DNA of 64,000 nucleotides from Dyadobacter sp. CY345. GTDB lineage: Bacteria > Bacteroidota > Bacteroidia > Cytophagales > Spirosomataceae. Below, one piece after another: positions 8,686 to 17,119 of the stretch. A model generated the notes under the pieces. It was not told the origin of the DNA, made no database searches, and saw only the letters and a list, made by a program, of their open reading frames with translations. Location: positions 434,001 through 498,000 of the forward strand of contig NZ_JAKFFS010000006.1 of NCBI RefSeq assembly GCF_021502725.1, written 5' to 3'. The translations under genes were made by a program, and so were the position numbers. How positions within the stretch are numbered: position 1 is the first letter of the stretch; the number at the start of each line of letters is the position of its first letter.

Positions 8686-9546
8686 TTAATATTGATGAAA
8701 ACCTTGGGAAACAAATTCTAAAACTGTCGGAAGTGCCGAACGCCAATAAGTCCAGGTGTGCCCACCTTCGCGAATCCTGAACTCATGAGGTATTTCTTTT
8801 TTCTTCATTGCGATATGCGCCAGACTATTTCCCTCGTACAAAAAGTCATCATCTCCACAGTCAATATACCAGCGAACTGCCTTCTTTTGTGCATCCGGCA
8901 TTTTATCGACAAGCGGCAAAACACTATGTCGATTGAAGTAATTGCTTACCGTCGAATCGGCAATGTTCGGATTCGTTTTTACCATATTCTTTTTGGTATC
9001 ATCCAGTGACAAAGGCCCGATATAAGCGGAAAGCGGGCAAGCTGCCGAAAATAATTCCGGATGATGCAGGGCATACATAAAACTTCCCCCACCGCCCATC
9101 GACAAACCGGCAACCGCGCGGAAACGCTTCTCTGTTTTGATTCGATATTTTTTTTCTACGAATGGCATTAATTCCTGAAAGAAAAAATCTTCGTATGGCC
9201 AATCGCCTTTTACATCATTAAAATACCCTCTTCGTCCTGTGTCGGCATCAGGCATTACGATGATCATTGGCGTTGCCAAGCCATCCAGAATTGCCTTGTC
9301 GGCAATGTGAAGGACTTCTCCAAACTGTACCCAGCCCGTGTGATTGTCACCTGCACCATGTAAAAGATATAGTACCGGATAACTTCTTTCAGAGGTAGCG
9401 TAATCGGGAGGCAGATAAATCGCAAACTTTCTTTCCGATTTTAAGAGCTTACTTGGCAGCGATAAATTGTCCAGTACCCTTCCCGTCTGAGCGAAACTTA
9501 GTGTAGTCAAAAGGGCAAACAAAATAGTAAAAGTTGCGATTTTCAT
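8686..9546 (-). CDS. Exported esterase D/enterochelin-esterase-like alpha/beta hydrolase
   Basis: A 286-aa secreted hydrolase. I chose the ATG at 9546 because it starts the signal peptide MKIATFTILFALLTTLSFAQ; the frame opens 10 codons earlier. The Esterase family (PF00756) fold is clear: PVLYLLHGAGDNHTGW as oxyanion region, GLSMGGGGS with the nucleophile Ser, an Asp in DCGDDDF, and catalytic His in REGGHTWTYW. Close relatives are annotated as acetylxylan or feruloyl esterases or as trehalose-ester hydrolases. No carbohydrate-binding module or sorting domain is attached, so a periplasmic location is likely. It appears to head an operon with the SDR gene 23 bases downstream. Confidence 0.87.
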   Translation of the reverse strand: MKIATFTILFALLTTLSFAQTGRVLDNLSLPSKLLKSERKFAIYLPPDYATSERSYPVLYLLHGAGDNHTGWVQFGEVLHIADKAILDGLATPMIIVMPDADTGRRGYFNDVKGDWPYEDFFFQELMPFVEKKYRIKTEKRFRAVAGLSMGGGGSFMYALHHPELFSAACPLSAYIGPLSLDDTKKNMVKTNPNIADSTVSNYFNRHSVLPLVDKMPDAQKKAVRWYIDCGDDDFLYEGNSLAHIAMKKKEIPHEFRIREGGHTWTYWRSALPTVLEFVSQGFHQY

Positions 9547-9638
9547 ATCAGGCAGCAGATGTTTTGGATTTAACAATTGAGGAAGCAGACAATAATCTCT
9601 TCTTATTATGTAAGATTAAATCCAATTCAAACTACTTA

Positions 9639-10463
9639 TCAGAACTTTGATCGTAGATATTTTTCTATCACCGATTTTCCCGCATATACAGCCCAGTCGA
9701 GTGCAGTACCTCCATAGATTTTATCCTGTAAATCCAATCTTGCCCCAGCCTCGACGAGCAGTTTGACAATATCTCCATGTCCGGCAGTAACTGCCTGATG
9801 CAAAGGTGTAGAGAACGCATGCGCTCCTTCAGGATTGTAACGATCAGGATTTTCGCCGCTTTCCAGCAACAACCTCAATATTTCTGTACGTCCATGTTGC
9901 GCAGCAAAAGCAAAGGCGAGGTGTCGTTCTTTGTCATTGGAACCTGGAAGCAGAGCCTGAAATTCAAAATAACGTCCTGTCGCAGCGGCCGTGGGTAGAT
10001 TTATTTCGGCACCTGTTTGAATTAAGAACTCAGCCGCTTCAAATTCTCCGTGCGCCAGAGCGGAAAACATCGCATTATTTAAATCTGCGCCATATTCGTG
10101 GAATAGCTCAATTAAAGGAATTTGTAACCTACACTCCCTGGCCACCCGGCCAGAGCATACCAGTCCAAGTGTGTAATTTATTTGCTCTGCATTTTCTTTC
10201 GCTCCGGCTTCAAGAATTATTCCGGTCAGCTCGACAATATTTTTTGGTAAAATTTCATTTCTGATCGGATTTTCGGCAACGAAATTGAGAAGGCACGGCT
10301 TACTAAAATAACCATCATTGTCAAACCGGATATACTGATTGACCAGGTCCGGATATTGGTGAAGATGATTTTCCAATCCACTCTCGTTTCCAGCGTCCAA
10401 CAGTTCTACTGCTGTCCGAAAAACGTCATCGCTAATTTGTTCCCGATATGTTTTGTCTTCCAT
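9639..10463 (-). CDS. Ankyrin-repeat protein
   Basis: A 274-aa soluble protein with ankyrin repeats over most of its length. The clearest are in the C-terminal half: RHLAFAFAAQHGRTEILRLL, then STPLHQAVTAGHGDIVKLLV and GTALDWAVYAGKSVIEKYL. The N-terminal 120 residues contain weaker helical repeats. The frame opens at a TTG at 10493, but the ATG at 10463 (MEDKTYREQ) is the more likely start. No signal peptide or membrane segment is present, so it is probably a cytoplasmic protein-protein interaction module. It stands alone between an esterase operon and a coiled-coil protein gene; no effector or toxin domain is attached. Confidence 0.8.
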   Translation of the reverse strand: MEDKTYREQISDDVFRTAVELLDAGNESGLENHLHQYPDLVNQYIRFDNDGYFSKPCLLNFVAENPIRNEILPKNIVELTGIILEAGAKENAEQINYTLGLVCSGRVARECRLQIPLIELFHEYGADLNNAMFSALAHGEFEAAEFLIQTGAEINLPTAAATGRYFEFQALLPGSNDKERHLAFAFAAQHGRTEILRLLLESGENPDRYNPEGAHAFSTPLHQAVTAGHGDIVKLLVEAGARLDLQDKIYGGTALDWAVYAGKSVIEKYLRSKF

Positions 10464-10530
10464 TATTTCAAAGATATAATCAAAGATAAACAATTGAACG
10501 CGCCTCTAAAACAGAAGATTAACGACAAAA

Positions 10531-10554
10531 AAAGTTCAGATTGCTCTGAACTTT
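10531..10554 (-). terminator. Hairpin terminator of the coiled-coil protein gene
   Basis: A perfect 10-bp stem (AAAGTTCAGA at 10531-10540, complement at 10545-10554) encloses a 4-nt loop. The run of A on the left is a U-tract on the minus-strand transcript. It lies 37 bases after the stop of the gene at 10591-11031. Confidence 0.75.
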
Positions 10555-10590
10555 GCCGCGGTATCAAACCGGAATTTTAAAGTTGGAAAG

Positions 10591-11031
10591 TTAGTTCGTT
10601 GAAGACAGTTTCCCCTCATCGTCAGCAATTTTGCTTCGCAACGATTCAATATCTTTTTTCAGGCCTTCAAGATTATCTTCCGCTTTTCTTGCCTTTTTCG
10701 CATCACGCTCAGCTGTGTTCGCACTTTTCCGAGCTCTTTTTGCTTCTTTTTTGTCCTGCGCGTCGTTGCTTAGTTTCGCTGCTGCCTTGCCATTTTCATC
10801 AGCTGACTTTTGAGCTTGCTCTGCCGTTTTAGAAACCTCAGCAGTCGCCTCCGCCAGCTGATTTTCAAGCTTCGCCAATTCAAGCTTGTGATCATTTAAT
10901 CTCTTACTTATTTCAAGAGACTCTTTTTGTTGTTTCAACGTGTTTAAAGAATCTTTTGACACCACCTGAGCTGATAATGAGAGGGATATTAGCATAATTC
11001 CCAGCGTGTTGACGATCCATTGCATTTTCAT
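10591..11031 (-). CDS. Small exported Ala/Lys-rich coiled-coil protein
   Basis: A 146-aa protein with a signal peptide (about residues 1-22, ending LSLSAQ) and a mature part that is almost entirely charged helix. Heptad-like Ala/Lys/Glu repeats such as LAKLENQLAEATAEVSKTAE and AKRARKSANTAERDAKKAR predict a long coiled coil. I do not recognise a family. Abundant small helical periplasmic proteins of this kind are common in Bacteroidota. It lies 116 bases downstream of the nickel permease gene on the same strand but has its own terminator and perhaps its own promoter. A weak match to the urea-island motif (CACGTAGGAT, 11091-11100) lies 60 bases upstream of its ATG. Confidence 0.65.
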   Translation of the reverse strand: MKMQWIVNTLGIMLISLSLSAQVVSKDSLNTLKQQKESLEISKRLNDHKLELAKLENQLAEATAEVSKTAEQAQKSADENGKAAAKLSNDAQDKKEAKRARKSANTAERDAKKARKAEDNLEGLKKDIESLRSKIADDEGKLSSTN

Positions 11032-11147
11032 ATTCTCGCTATTTTATTGTAAATTATTAAATGTTCTGACTGCAAAAACTATGCCAAGTACACGTAGGAT
11101 ACATTAATTTAAAGATTTTCTAAATGCATCAATATGACCGGACAATT

Positions 11148-11849
11148 TTACCATCCCATAAAAACCATCCCGGCTCCACAAATAAATATTGTCAGGCCGC
11201 CCAAGGGGTGCATATATTTCTCTAGCTGACTGGTTTTAAAAATAGATATACCGTAAAAACCGAGAACAACCATGAACACCATCGTCGCCAGTGTCACCGT
11301 GGTATAAACGCCGATCATCAGGAGCATATCAGTTAAAGAATTTTGGGCTGCAGGGAAGTATAACAACGGGATCATCGGCTCGCAAGGACCCAGAAGAAAG
11401 ATGATAAACATAACCCAGGGCGTTACCTTATGCCGTTCATTACTTCGCACCGCAGAACCGTGCTGATGTTCGTAAACATAAATATCGCCTTCTTCCTCTA
11501 TGTCAAAATGCTTATGGGTTTTATTTTTAAAAACATTTATTAGCCCCCAGATACTGTAAATGACGCCAAATCCCAGCAACATCCATCCCGCCAGACCACC
11601 CCGAACTTCTTCTAACCATTCCACTTTGCTTAATGACCACCCGACCGCCGCACCACCCAGTCCAAGCAATATTGAACTCCACACATGGGCGCATCCGCAG
11701 ATAACTGTCCACCAAAGCGTTTTTGCGAACGACCAGTTTCTAGCTTTTGACAAGGCAATAAAAGGAATATAATGATCGGGGCCGCTGAATGCATGCAAAC
11801 AGGCAATTGTTACTGCCGCCGTCAGCAAAACCTGCAATTCAGTATCCAT
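11148..11849 (-). CDS. NicO/UreH-type nickel permease of the urease operon
   Basis: A 233-aa integral membrane protein with about six transmembrane helices. The first helix carries the HAFSGPDHYIPF motif, which resembles the His/Asp metal-binding signature of nickel/cobalt permeases and the UreH family (not to be confused with accessory protein UreD). A histidine-rich cytoplasmic loop (KTHKHFD, then EHQHG) at about residues 112-135 would suit metal handling. The start lies 3 bases after the ureD stop, so it is the last gene of the urease operon. It probably imports Ni2+ for the urease active site. It could in principle export metal, but the context favours uptake. Confidence 0.85.
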   Translation of the reverse strand: MDTELQVLLTAAVTIACLHAFSGPDHYIPFIALSKARNWSFAKTLWWTVICGCAHVWSSILLGLGGAAVGWSLSKVEWLEEVRGGLAGWMLLGFGVIYSIWGLINVFKNKTHKHFDIEEEGDIYVYEHQHGSAVRSNERHKVTPWVMFIIFLLGPCEPMIPLLYFPAAQNSLTDMLLMIGVYTTVTLATMVFMVVLGFYGISIFKTSQLEKYMHPLGGLTIFICGAGMVFMGW

Positions 11850-11852
11850 GGG

Positions 11853-12632
11853 TCAAAATTCGTCTTTAAATATTTTTGCAATTATTTTCAGAGCATCCAG
11901 TAATTGCTCAGATTTGTTTCCAAGTAGCCTTACCAAAAGGCCGGATTCAGGAGCGGAAGTAATACCAAAGAGTATATCCGGTTCATTAATTAAATAAGCA
12001 CTTGCTTTTTCAATCAGGCTGGCGCTATCAATATCATTTTTAAGAAATATCAAACTGGCCTGGTGTGTGAAACCTTCTAGCATGCCTAAGGCCTGAAGCT
12101 CGGTTTCAGCAGGAATCAAACAAATATTTTCTTTTATTTTCAATCGATTATTCATGAAAACCTCTGTTACTGCGTGATATTTTGAAAACTTAAAAATTTC
12201 GCCGTTAAGCTTTCTTCCACACGTAATTATTTCTCCCCAGATCAGCTCGCATCCTTCCGACAAATAGATTTTATTTTTTGTCATAAAAATTGAATTTTCC
12301 TGCGGAACACCCGGATGAGGCAGATAAACGAAGGATGCACCTTTTTCAAGAAACACCTCCATCAACTGACTCGCCCCTTTTTTCATACTGAAAAGTCTCT
12401 GATAGGATTGCGTGTGCAGCTGCAAATGACAGTTTTCATCCAGTTCTATTTTGATGTGAAACTGATCACCATCCAAAATTCCTGGTGATGAGCTCATCTG
12501 CATCAAATGAAGCCACTTTTCCCTACGGTTTTCTGTAATATCCGCAAGCTTAAACGGAGGGGAAAAATAACTTTTCTTCAAATAAGTACGCTCTTCACGC
12601 AGTGCCGCATGGATGTGCAAGTTGGCAATCAT
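11853..12632 (-). CDS. ureD: Urease accessory protein UreD
   Basis: A 259-aa urease activation scaffold. UreD family features seen are the early block with K-x-x-Y-x-S-P-P-F-K-L-A-D, the LQLHTQSYQRLF segment (canonical L-T-x-Q-x-x-x-K-x), the YLPHPGVP loop (canonical P-x-P) and CELIWGEIITCGRKLNGE (canonical G-R-x-x-x-x-E). Family function: UreD with UreF and UreG forms the complex that delivers Ni2+ and CO2 to apo-urease. The start ATG overlaps the ureG stop by 4 bases, indicating translational coupling. Sequence identity to proteobacterial UreD is low, as is usual for Bacteroidota. Confidence 0.87.
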   Translation of the reverse strand: MIANLHIHAALREERTYLKKSYFSPPFKLADITENRREKWLHLMQMSSSPGILDGDQFHIKIELDENCHLQLHTQSYQRLFSMKKGASQLMEVFLEKGASFVYLPHPGVPQENSIFMTKNKIYLSEGCELIWGEIITCGRKLNGEIFKFSKYHAVTEVFMNNRLKIKENICLIPAETELQALGMLEGFTHQASLIFLKNDIDSASLIEKASAYLINEPDILFGITSAPESGLLVRLLGNKSEQLLDALKIIAKIFKDEF

Positions 12633-13264
12633 CTCAGCAAAGCCGGTTCGTCAATTTCTTCGCACAACGCATATTTTTTTATCCAGTCAATCACTGTTTC
12701 AAGTCCTTGCAAACTCATCAGGTTTGTAAAAACAAAAGGCTGACCGTTCCGCATTTTTCGCGAATCCCGTTCCATCACGTCCAGATCCGCATGAACGTAA
12801 GGCGCCAGATCGATTTTGTTAATCACCAATAAATCGCTTCTGGTTATGCCTGGGCCACCCTTTCTGGGAATTTTGTCTCCTTCTGCCACATCAATAACAA
12901 AGATGCTGATATCTGCCAGGTCCGGACTGAATGTCGCAGATAAGTTATCTCCGCCACTTTCAATAAAAATAATCTCAATATCAGGAAAGCGGTTTGCCAT
13001 TTCCTCGACTGCTTCCAAATTCATACTCGCATCCTCCCGAATCGCCGTATGCGGACAACCGCCTGTTTCAACTCCGATTATCCTATCCGGAGGTAAAAGA
13101 CTATTTTGCGTTAAAAAGGCCGCATCTTCCTTGGTATAAATATCATTCGTTATAACGCCGACGCTATATTCTGCCGACATCTGGCGTGTGAGGCGCTCTA
13201 TCAAAGCCGTTTTCCCTGATCCGACCGGGCCTGCAACGCCAATTTTTATATAATTTCGATCCAT
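12629..13264 (-). CDS. ureG: Urease accessory GTPase UreG
   Basis: A 211-aa SIMIBI-class GTPase. Walker A GPVGSGKTALIERL lies at residues 12-25; the metal-binding CPH motif is in VETGGCPHTAIREDASMN; ESGGDNL is the Walker B-like region; the base-specificity motif is NKIDL. The frame opens at a TTG at 13318, but the ATG at 13264 (MDRNYIKIGVAGP) gives the normal UreG length. GTP hydrolysis drives nickel insertion into urease together with UreD, UreE and UreF. It lies 121 bases after ureF, the widest gap in the urease operon, and overlaps ureD by 4 bases. Confidence 0.96.
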   Translation of the reverse strand: MDRNYIKIGVAGPVGSGKTALIERLTRQMSAEYSVGVITNDIYTKEDAAFLTQNSLLPPDRIIGVETGGCPHTAIREDASMNLEAVEEMANRFPDIEIIFIESGGDNLSATFSPDLADISIFVIDVAEGDKIPRKGGPGITRSDLLVINKIDLAPYVHADLDVMERDSRKMRNGQPFVFTNLMSLQGLETVIDWIKKYALCEEIDEPALLR

Positions 13265-13385
13265 GGTTTTTCTTACTTCGGCTGTTGGCTTTCGGCCATC
13301 AGCACGTTGATAATTCAAAGAATATTAATTTTTCCTCAGTCGCCAGCGGAATTCCAAAATTTGATAACTGATAACCGATAGCCAT

Positions 13386-14072
13386 TCAGGACATATATAA
13401 TCGTGAATACAAACTTTCATGCTGAATACACCTGATATCGAATCCAGGCGAGCATAAGCCGAGAAGATCGTGGTCTGGATTCATGGACTCTTCTACGAGC
13501 TGATTAATAATAGGATGAAGAGAAAAAAGTAATTCCTGCCCATCCTGCTGCCCCAGCGGAATAAGTTTGACACTGTTTGTCACAAATCCTACGGCTGCGT
13601 TGTAATAAAAACCAGTCAGCATTTCACGCTTTTTTATCTGTAAAGCATAAGCGTACAAACCGAAAACAATGCAATAATGCCCGAAAGCATTTTTTGACTT
13701 AATATCAGAAAGATATTTTTCCGTCATTAAATTTTTACATAACGGCTGGAAAACTTTCATCAAACGGTTGCCAAGTTTGTGGCTCGCTTCACGCATTTCT
13801 TTTGGCAATTTCAATGCGGTACACTCTTCATCCAGTCGCAGCAGTTCAGCATAGTTGTTCTGCTCCGCAGCATCGTAGGCCAGTGAAGCGAAGGCGGCAT
13901 CGCCATATCTGAAATTTTGTTTAAGCATGCCAATAATAAAATCACCCGCAGTTTTGGTGTTTTTAACGATACCAGCCTGCACATATGTTTCGAGCCCGGA
14001 AGAATGTGCATACCCACCGATCGGCAAAGTCGGGTCGCTAAGCTGCAATAAACTGAGCAGTTGGGTATTCAT
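13386..14072 (-). CDS. ureF: Urease accessory protein UreF
   Basis: A 228-aa all-helical protein. The start LLSLLQLSDPTLPIGGYAHSSGLET is the typical UreF N-terminus (S-D-x-x-L-P-x-G-x-F/Y-x-H-S-x-G-x-E). Further family signs are ECTALKLPKEMREASHKLGNRL, GHYCIVFGLYA and the late block TNSVKLIPLGQQDGQELLF. Family role: UreF bridges UreD and UreG and gates GTP hydrolysis during nickel loading. The ATG overlaps the ureE stop by 4 bases. No signal peptide; cytoplasmic. Confidence 0.95.
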   Translation of the reverse strand: MNTQLLSLLQLSDPTLPIGGYAHSSGLETYVQAGIVKNTKTAGDFIIGMLKQNFRYGDAAFASLAYDAAEQNNYAELLRLDEECTALKLPKEMREASHKLGNRLMKVFQPLCKNLMTEKYLSDIKSKNAFGHYCIVFGLYAYALQIKKREMLTGFYYNAAVGFVTNSVKLIPLGQQDGQELLFSLHPIINQLVEESMNPDHDLLGLCSPGFDIRCIQHESLYSRLYMS

Positions 14073-14572
14073 AAATCCGTCGTCAATTGCATGATTTTAG
14101 AAAATAAACTGGTTCCTCCCTGATCGGAATGTGGCGATACGGTTGTTTTTAGCGGCTTCAAAAGTCGACGGTTTTCCCGCAAAACTTTATATCCCTGAGC
14201 TGTCAACAAACGAAATAACGGTGCCTCGTAAGGCACCAGCAAACTATCATCTTCAAAAAACAACGGCAAATGTTTATTCCCAATTTCATAACAAAGGGAA
14301 GCCGTTTCAAAAATGGTGTCGGGCTTGATGATCATGCAATCACAAGGTAAGATTTCGGTCGCAATAATTATAAATTCGTCCTGATAAAGAATATCACCCT
14401 GTGTGATTTCAGGAGATTCGCTTAGAAATTTGAAAGAAATAGATTTTCCGGAGCAGGTCTTTTTGTGCAAAATTCGCTTGCGCGTCTCATACCATTCCAT
14501 TTCCAGCCAGTCTATATGTCTGCCCTTTATTTCGTAAGCATTGACATTTCCTAATTTCGCTCTGATAACCAT
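14069..14572 (-). CDS. ureE: Urease nickel metallochaperone UreE
   Basis: A 167-aa protein with the UreE N-terminal peptide-binding domain and C-terminal metal-binding domain. The GNKHLPLFFED segment holds the conserved His of the UreE dimer nickel site (canonical G-N-x-H). The His-rich tail of some enterobacterial UreE proteins is absent; the C-terminus ends KIMQLTTDL. It is expected to pass nickel to UreG. It starts 35 bases after the ureC stop and overlaps ureF by 4 bases. Confidence 0.92.
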   Translation of the reverse strand: MVIRAKLGNVNAYEIKGRHIDWLEMEWYETRKRILHKKTCSGKSISFKFLSESPEITQGDILYQDEFIIIATEILPCDCMIIKPDTIFETASLCYEIGNKHLPLFFEDDSLLVPYEAPLFRLLTAQGYKVLRENRRLLKPLKTTVSPHSDQGGTSLFSKIMQLTTDL

Positions 14573-14607
14573 GGTACTGAAAAATTAAAATCGATCCGGA
14601 CTTCCAT

Positions 14608-16341
14608 TTAAAACAAGAAATATCTTTGAGCGAGCGAAGCCACAGCAATAGGCTCGCAGGTAATATGCTGTCCGTCAACCTTGACTTCGTAATTTTCAGG
14701 ATTTACATCAATTTGCGGCGTAGCGTCGTTATGGATCAAATCCTTTTTCGAAATATCCCGGCAATTTTTAACGGGTAAAATCATCTTTTGCAAACCATAT
14801 TCCTGAACAACATTTCTATCCAGTGATAATTGTGAAACAAAAGTAGCGCAGGTATTAAAAAGCGCTTTTCCATAAGCCCCGAACATGTGCCGGTAAATGA
14901 CGGGCTGCGGCGTTGGTATGGAAGCATTCGGATCGCCCATTCTACTGCCTATGATCATTCCGCCTTTGATTATCATTTCAGGTTTTACAGCAAAAAAAGC
15001 AGGTTTCCATAATACAAGATCAGCCATTTTACCTGCCTCAACGGACCCGACATAGGTTGATATACCATGTGTGATCGCAGGGTTAATGGTATACTTGGCA
15101 ACATATCTCTTTGCCCTAAAATTATCATTTTTATTATCCGCGTCTTCCGGCAAAAATCCTCTTTGCTTTTTCATTTTGTCAGCGGTTTGCCAGGTCCGGA
15201 TGATCACCTCACTGACACGCCCCATCGCCTGAGAATCCGAGCTCATCATGCTAAAAACCCCCATATCATGTAAAATATCTTCCGCGGCTATTGTCTCAGG
15301 CCGGATACGGGAATCTGCGAACGACACATCCTCCGGCACCGATTTGTCCAAATGGTGGCAAACCATAAGCATATCCAGATGTTCATCGATCGTATTTACC
15401 GTAAAAGGTCTCGTGGGATTGGTCGACGAGGGCAAAATATGCGGGTACATGGATGCTTTTATGATGTCCGGAGCATGTCCCCCACCCGCACCCTCGGTGT
15501 GGTAAGTATGAATAACCCGACCATTAATCGCAGCCATCGTGCTTTCCAAAAAACCGGATTCGTTCAGGGTATCTGTGTGTATAGCGACCTGAACATCAAA
15601 CTTATCAGCCATTTTAAGGGAAGCGTCGATCACAGCGGGCGTTGCACCCCAGTCTTCATGAATTTTCAGGCCGATAACACCTGCTTCGATCTGCTCTTCC
15701 AGCGGCGCCAGGGAAGCGCAATTTCCTTTTCCTAAAAATCCCAGATTCATCGGAAACGCCTCCGAAGATTCCAGCATTTTCCGGATATTCCACGCGCCGG
15801 GTGTTACAGTGGTTGCATTTGTGCCATCTGCCGGGCCGGTCCCGCCTCCGATCATCGTTGTGATTCCGCTGAAGAGTGCGTGATCAATTTGTTGCGGACA
15901 AATAAAATGGATATGCGTATCGATTCCACCAGCTGTCGCAATAAGTCCTGCGCCGCCATGCACTTCGGTCGATGCGCCTATAATCATGTTGGGAGAGATA
16001 TTGTCTGTTGTATCCGGGTTTCCTGCTTTCCCAACGCCAACAATTTTGCCGTCTTTTATACCAATATCCGCTTTAACAATTCCCCAGTGATCGATGATCA
16101 TCACACTGGTAATCACAAAATCGAGCACTCCTTCTGCTCTTGTAGCGGTTGCAGATTGCGCCATACCATCCCGTATGGTTTTCCCGCCTCCAAATTTTGA
16201 CTCTTCACCATACCCATGATCACCTACGCACAGATCTTTCTCAATTTCAACAATGATATCCGTGTCGCCAAGCCTGACTTTGTCACCGATTGTCGGCCCA
16301 TACATATTCGCGTATTTTATCCGGTTTATCGAAAGGCTCAT
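14608..16341 (-). CDS. ureC: Urease alpha subunit UreC
   Basis: A 577-aa catalytic subunit of full length. The dinuclear nickel ligands are all present: His143 and His145 (DTHIHF), the Lys226 to be carbamylated (GLKIHEDWG), His255 (AIHTDTLNE), His281 (HTEGAGGGH) and Asp369 (SSDSQAMGR). The mobile-flap general acid His329 is in MVCHHLD. Urease hydrolyses urea to ammonia and carbamate, giving net two NH3 and CO2, in the cytoplasm. The ATG overlaps the ureB stop by 4 bases. Separate A, B and C subunits are the usual bacterial arrangement, unlike the fused subunits of Helicobacter. Confidence 0.98.
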   Translation of the reverse strand: MSLSINRIKYANMYGPTIGDKVRLGDTDIIVEIEKDLCVGDHGYGEESKFGGGKTIRDGMAQSATATRAEGVLDFVITSVMIIDHWGIVKADIGIKDGKIVGVGKAGNPDTTDNISPNMIIGASTEVHGGAGLIATAGGIDTHIHFICPQQIDHALFSGITTMIGGGTGPADGTNATTVTPGAWNIRKMLESSEAFPMNLGFLGKGNCASLAPLEEQIEAGVIGLKIHEDWGATPAVIDASLKMADKFDVQVAIHTDTLNESGFLESTMAAINGRVIHTYHTEGAGGGHAPDIIKASMYPHILPSSTNPTRPFTVNTIDEHLDMLMVCHHLDKSVPEDVSFADSRIRPETIAAEDILHDMGVFSMMSSDSQAMGRVSEVIIRTWQTADKMKKQRGFLPEDADNKNDNFRAKRYVAKYTINPAITHGISTYVGSVEAGKMADLVLWKPAFFAVKPEMIIKGGMIIGSRMGDPNASIPTPQPVIYRHMFGAYGKALFNTCATFVSQLSLDRNVVQEYGLQKMILPVKNCRDISKKDLIHNDATPQIDVNPENYEVKVDGQHITCEPIAVASLAQRYFLF

Positions 16342-16706
16342 TTAGCTGTATTTTTAAAGTTCAATGCGGCTGATTTTCCAAGTGCTTTTTCCCTGTTTTC
16401 AATAAGGTCTCCATCAACCAGATTGTTGAATCCCGATATCGTTTGCGTGCCTCCAAACGCAACCAGCACAACATTTTTTTCTTCTCCCGGCTCAAACCGC
16501 ACGGCTGTACCCGCAGCAATATTTAATCTCATCCCATAAGATTTCGCACGGTCAAAAAGCAATTGTTTGTTTGTTTCAAAAAAATGAAAATGTGAACCAA
16601 CCTGAACCGGGCGATCACCCGTATTTATCACCGTGATCATATCGGTACATTTTCCAACATTGGCGATAATATCACCGTCCGCCAAAATATATTCTCCTGG
16701 TATCAT
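16338..16706 (-). CDS. ureB: Urease beta subunit UreB
   Basis: A 122-aa subunit. Family blocks are MIPGEYILADGDI, VINTGDRPVQVGSHFHFFETN, GMRLNIAAGTAVRFEPGEEK and VALVAFGGT-type FGGTQTISGFN. Length matches stand-alone UreB of proteobacteria (about 100-125 aa). It packs against UreC in the (alpha-beta-gamma)3 enzyme. It starts 10 bases after ureA and overlaps ureC by 4 bases, consistent with stoichiometric translation. Confidence 0.97.
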   Translation of the reverse strand: MIPGEYILADGDIIANVGKCTDMITVINTGDRPVQVGSHFHFFETNKQLLFDRAKSYGMRLNIAAGTAVRFEPGEEKNVVLVAFGGTQTISGFNNLVDGDLIENREKALGKSAALNFKNTAK

Positions 16707-16716
16707 GATTGCAATA

Positions 16717-17019
16717 TTAGCGTATCGGATTATGAACTGTCACTAATTTTGTCCCATCTGGAAATGTTGCTTCAATCTGAATGTCGTGGATCATTTCGGG
16801 TACTCCATCCATCACATCTTCGCGATGAAGTATCGTGGCGCCATACTGCATCAATTCGGAAACTGATTTTCCATCACGCGCCGCTTCCTGTAATCTACTG
16901 CTTATTAACGCAATGCATTCGGGATAATTCAGTTTTAACCCGCGGGCTTTCCGCTTCTCGGCAAGCTCGCCGGCTAAAAAAAGCAACAGTTTCTCTTGTT
17001 CGCGCGGAGTTAAATGCAT
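16717..17019 (-). CDS. ureA: Urease gamma subunit UreA
   Basis: A 100-aa subunit, the usual length. Recognised blocks are MHLTPREQEKLLLFLAGELAE, RKARGLKLNYPECIALIS, DGKSVSELMQYG and FPDGTKLVTVHNPI. It is the first gene of the urease operon ureABCEFGD-nicO. The 100-bp gap upstream separates it from the NarL-type regulator gene and holds two copies of the TACGTANGTA motif, 32-57 bases before the ATG, so the operon probably has its own regulated promoter rather than depending only on read-through. Confidence 0.97.
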   Translation of the reverse strand: MHLTPREQEKLLLFLAGELAEKRKARGLKLNYPECIALISSRLQEAARDGKSVSELMQYGATILHREDVMDGVPEMIHDIQIEATFPDGTKLVTVHNPIR

Positions 17020-17050
17020 GAGTTTAAATAAATGAAGTCAAACAAATAAG

Positions 17051-17076
17051 TACGTAGGTGAAACTTACGTACGTAA
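17051..17076. promoter_or_regulatory. Putative operator upstream of ureA (two TACGTANGTA copies)
   Basis: TACGTAGGTG at 17051-17060 and TACGTACGTA at 17066-17075, the latter inside the perfect 12-bp palindrome TTACGTACGTAA (17065-17076). The copies are 15 bases apart, begin-to-begin. They share a consensus with sites ahead of the sensor kinase, urtA and porin genes of the same island. Binding by the island's NarL-type regulator is inference. Confidence 0.6.
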
Positions 17077-17119
17077 ATATAATTAGGTGTGAGGAATAAA
17101 CAAATGAGTTTTTTAAAAT

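Noticed and set aside
9639..10463. Ankyrin protein as part of a toxin or effector system
   Set aside because: No toxin domain, secretion signal or immunity-like partner is adjacent.
11091..11100. CACGTAGGAT as a further operator copy before the coiled-coil gene
   Set aside because: Several mismatches to TACGTANGTA, no second arm; kept only as a remark in the gene entry.
14487..16539. Several antisense frames across ureC and ureB (60-127 codons)
   Set aside because: They overlap highly conserved urease genes on the other strand and encode no recognisable domain; they look like reflections of codon bias.
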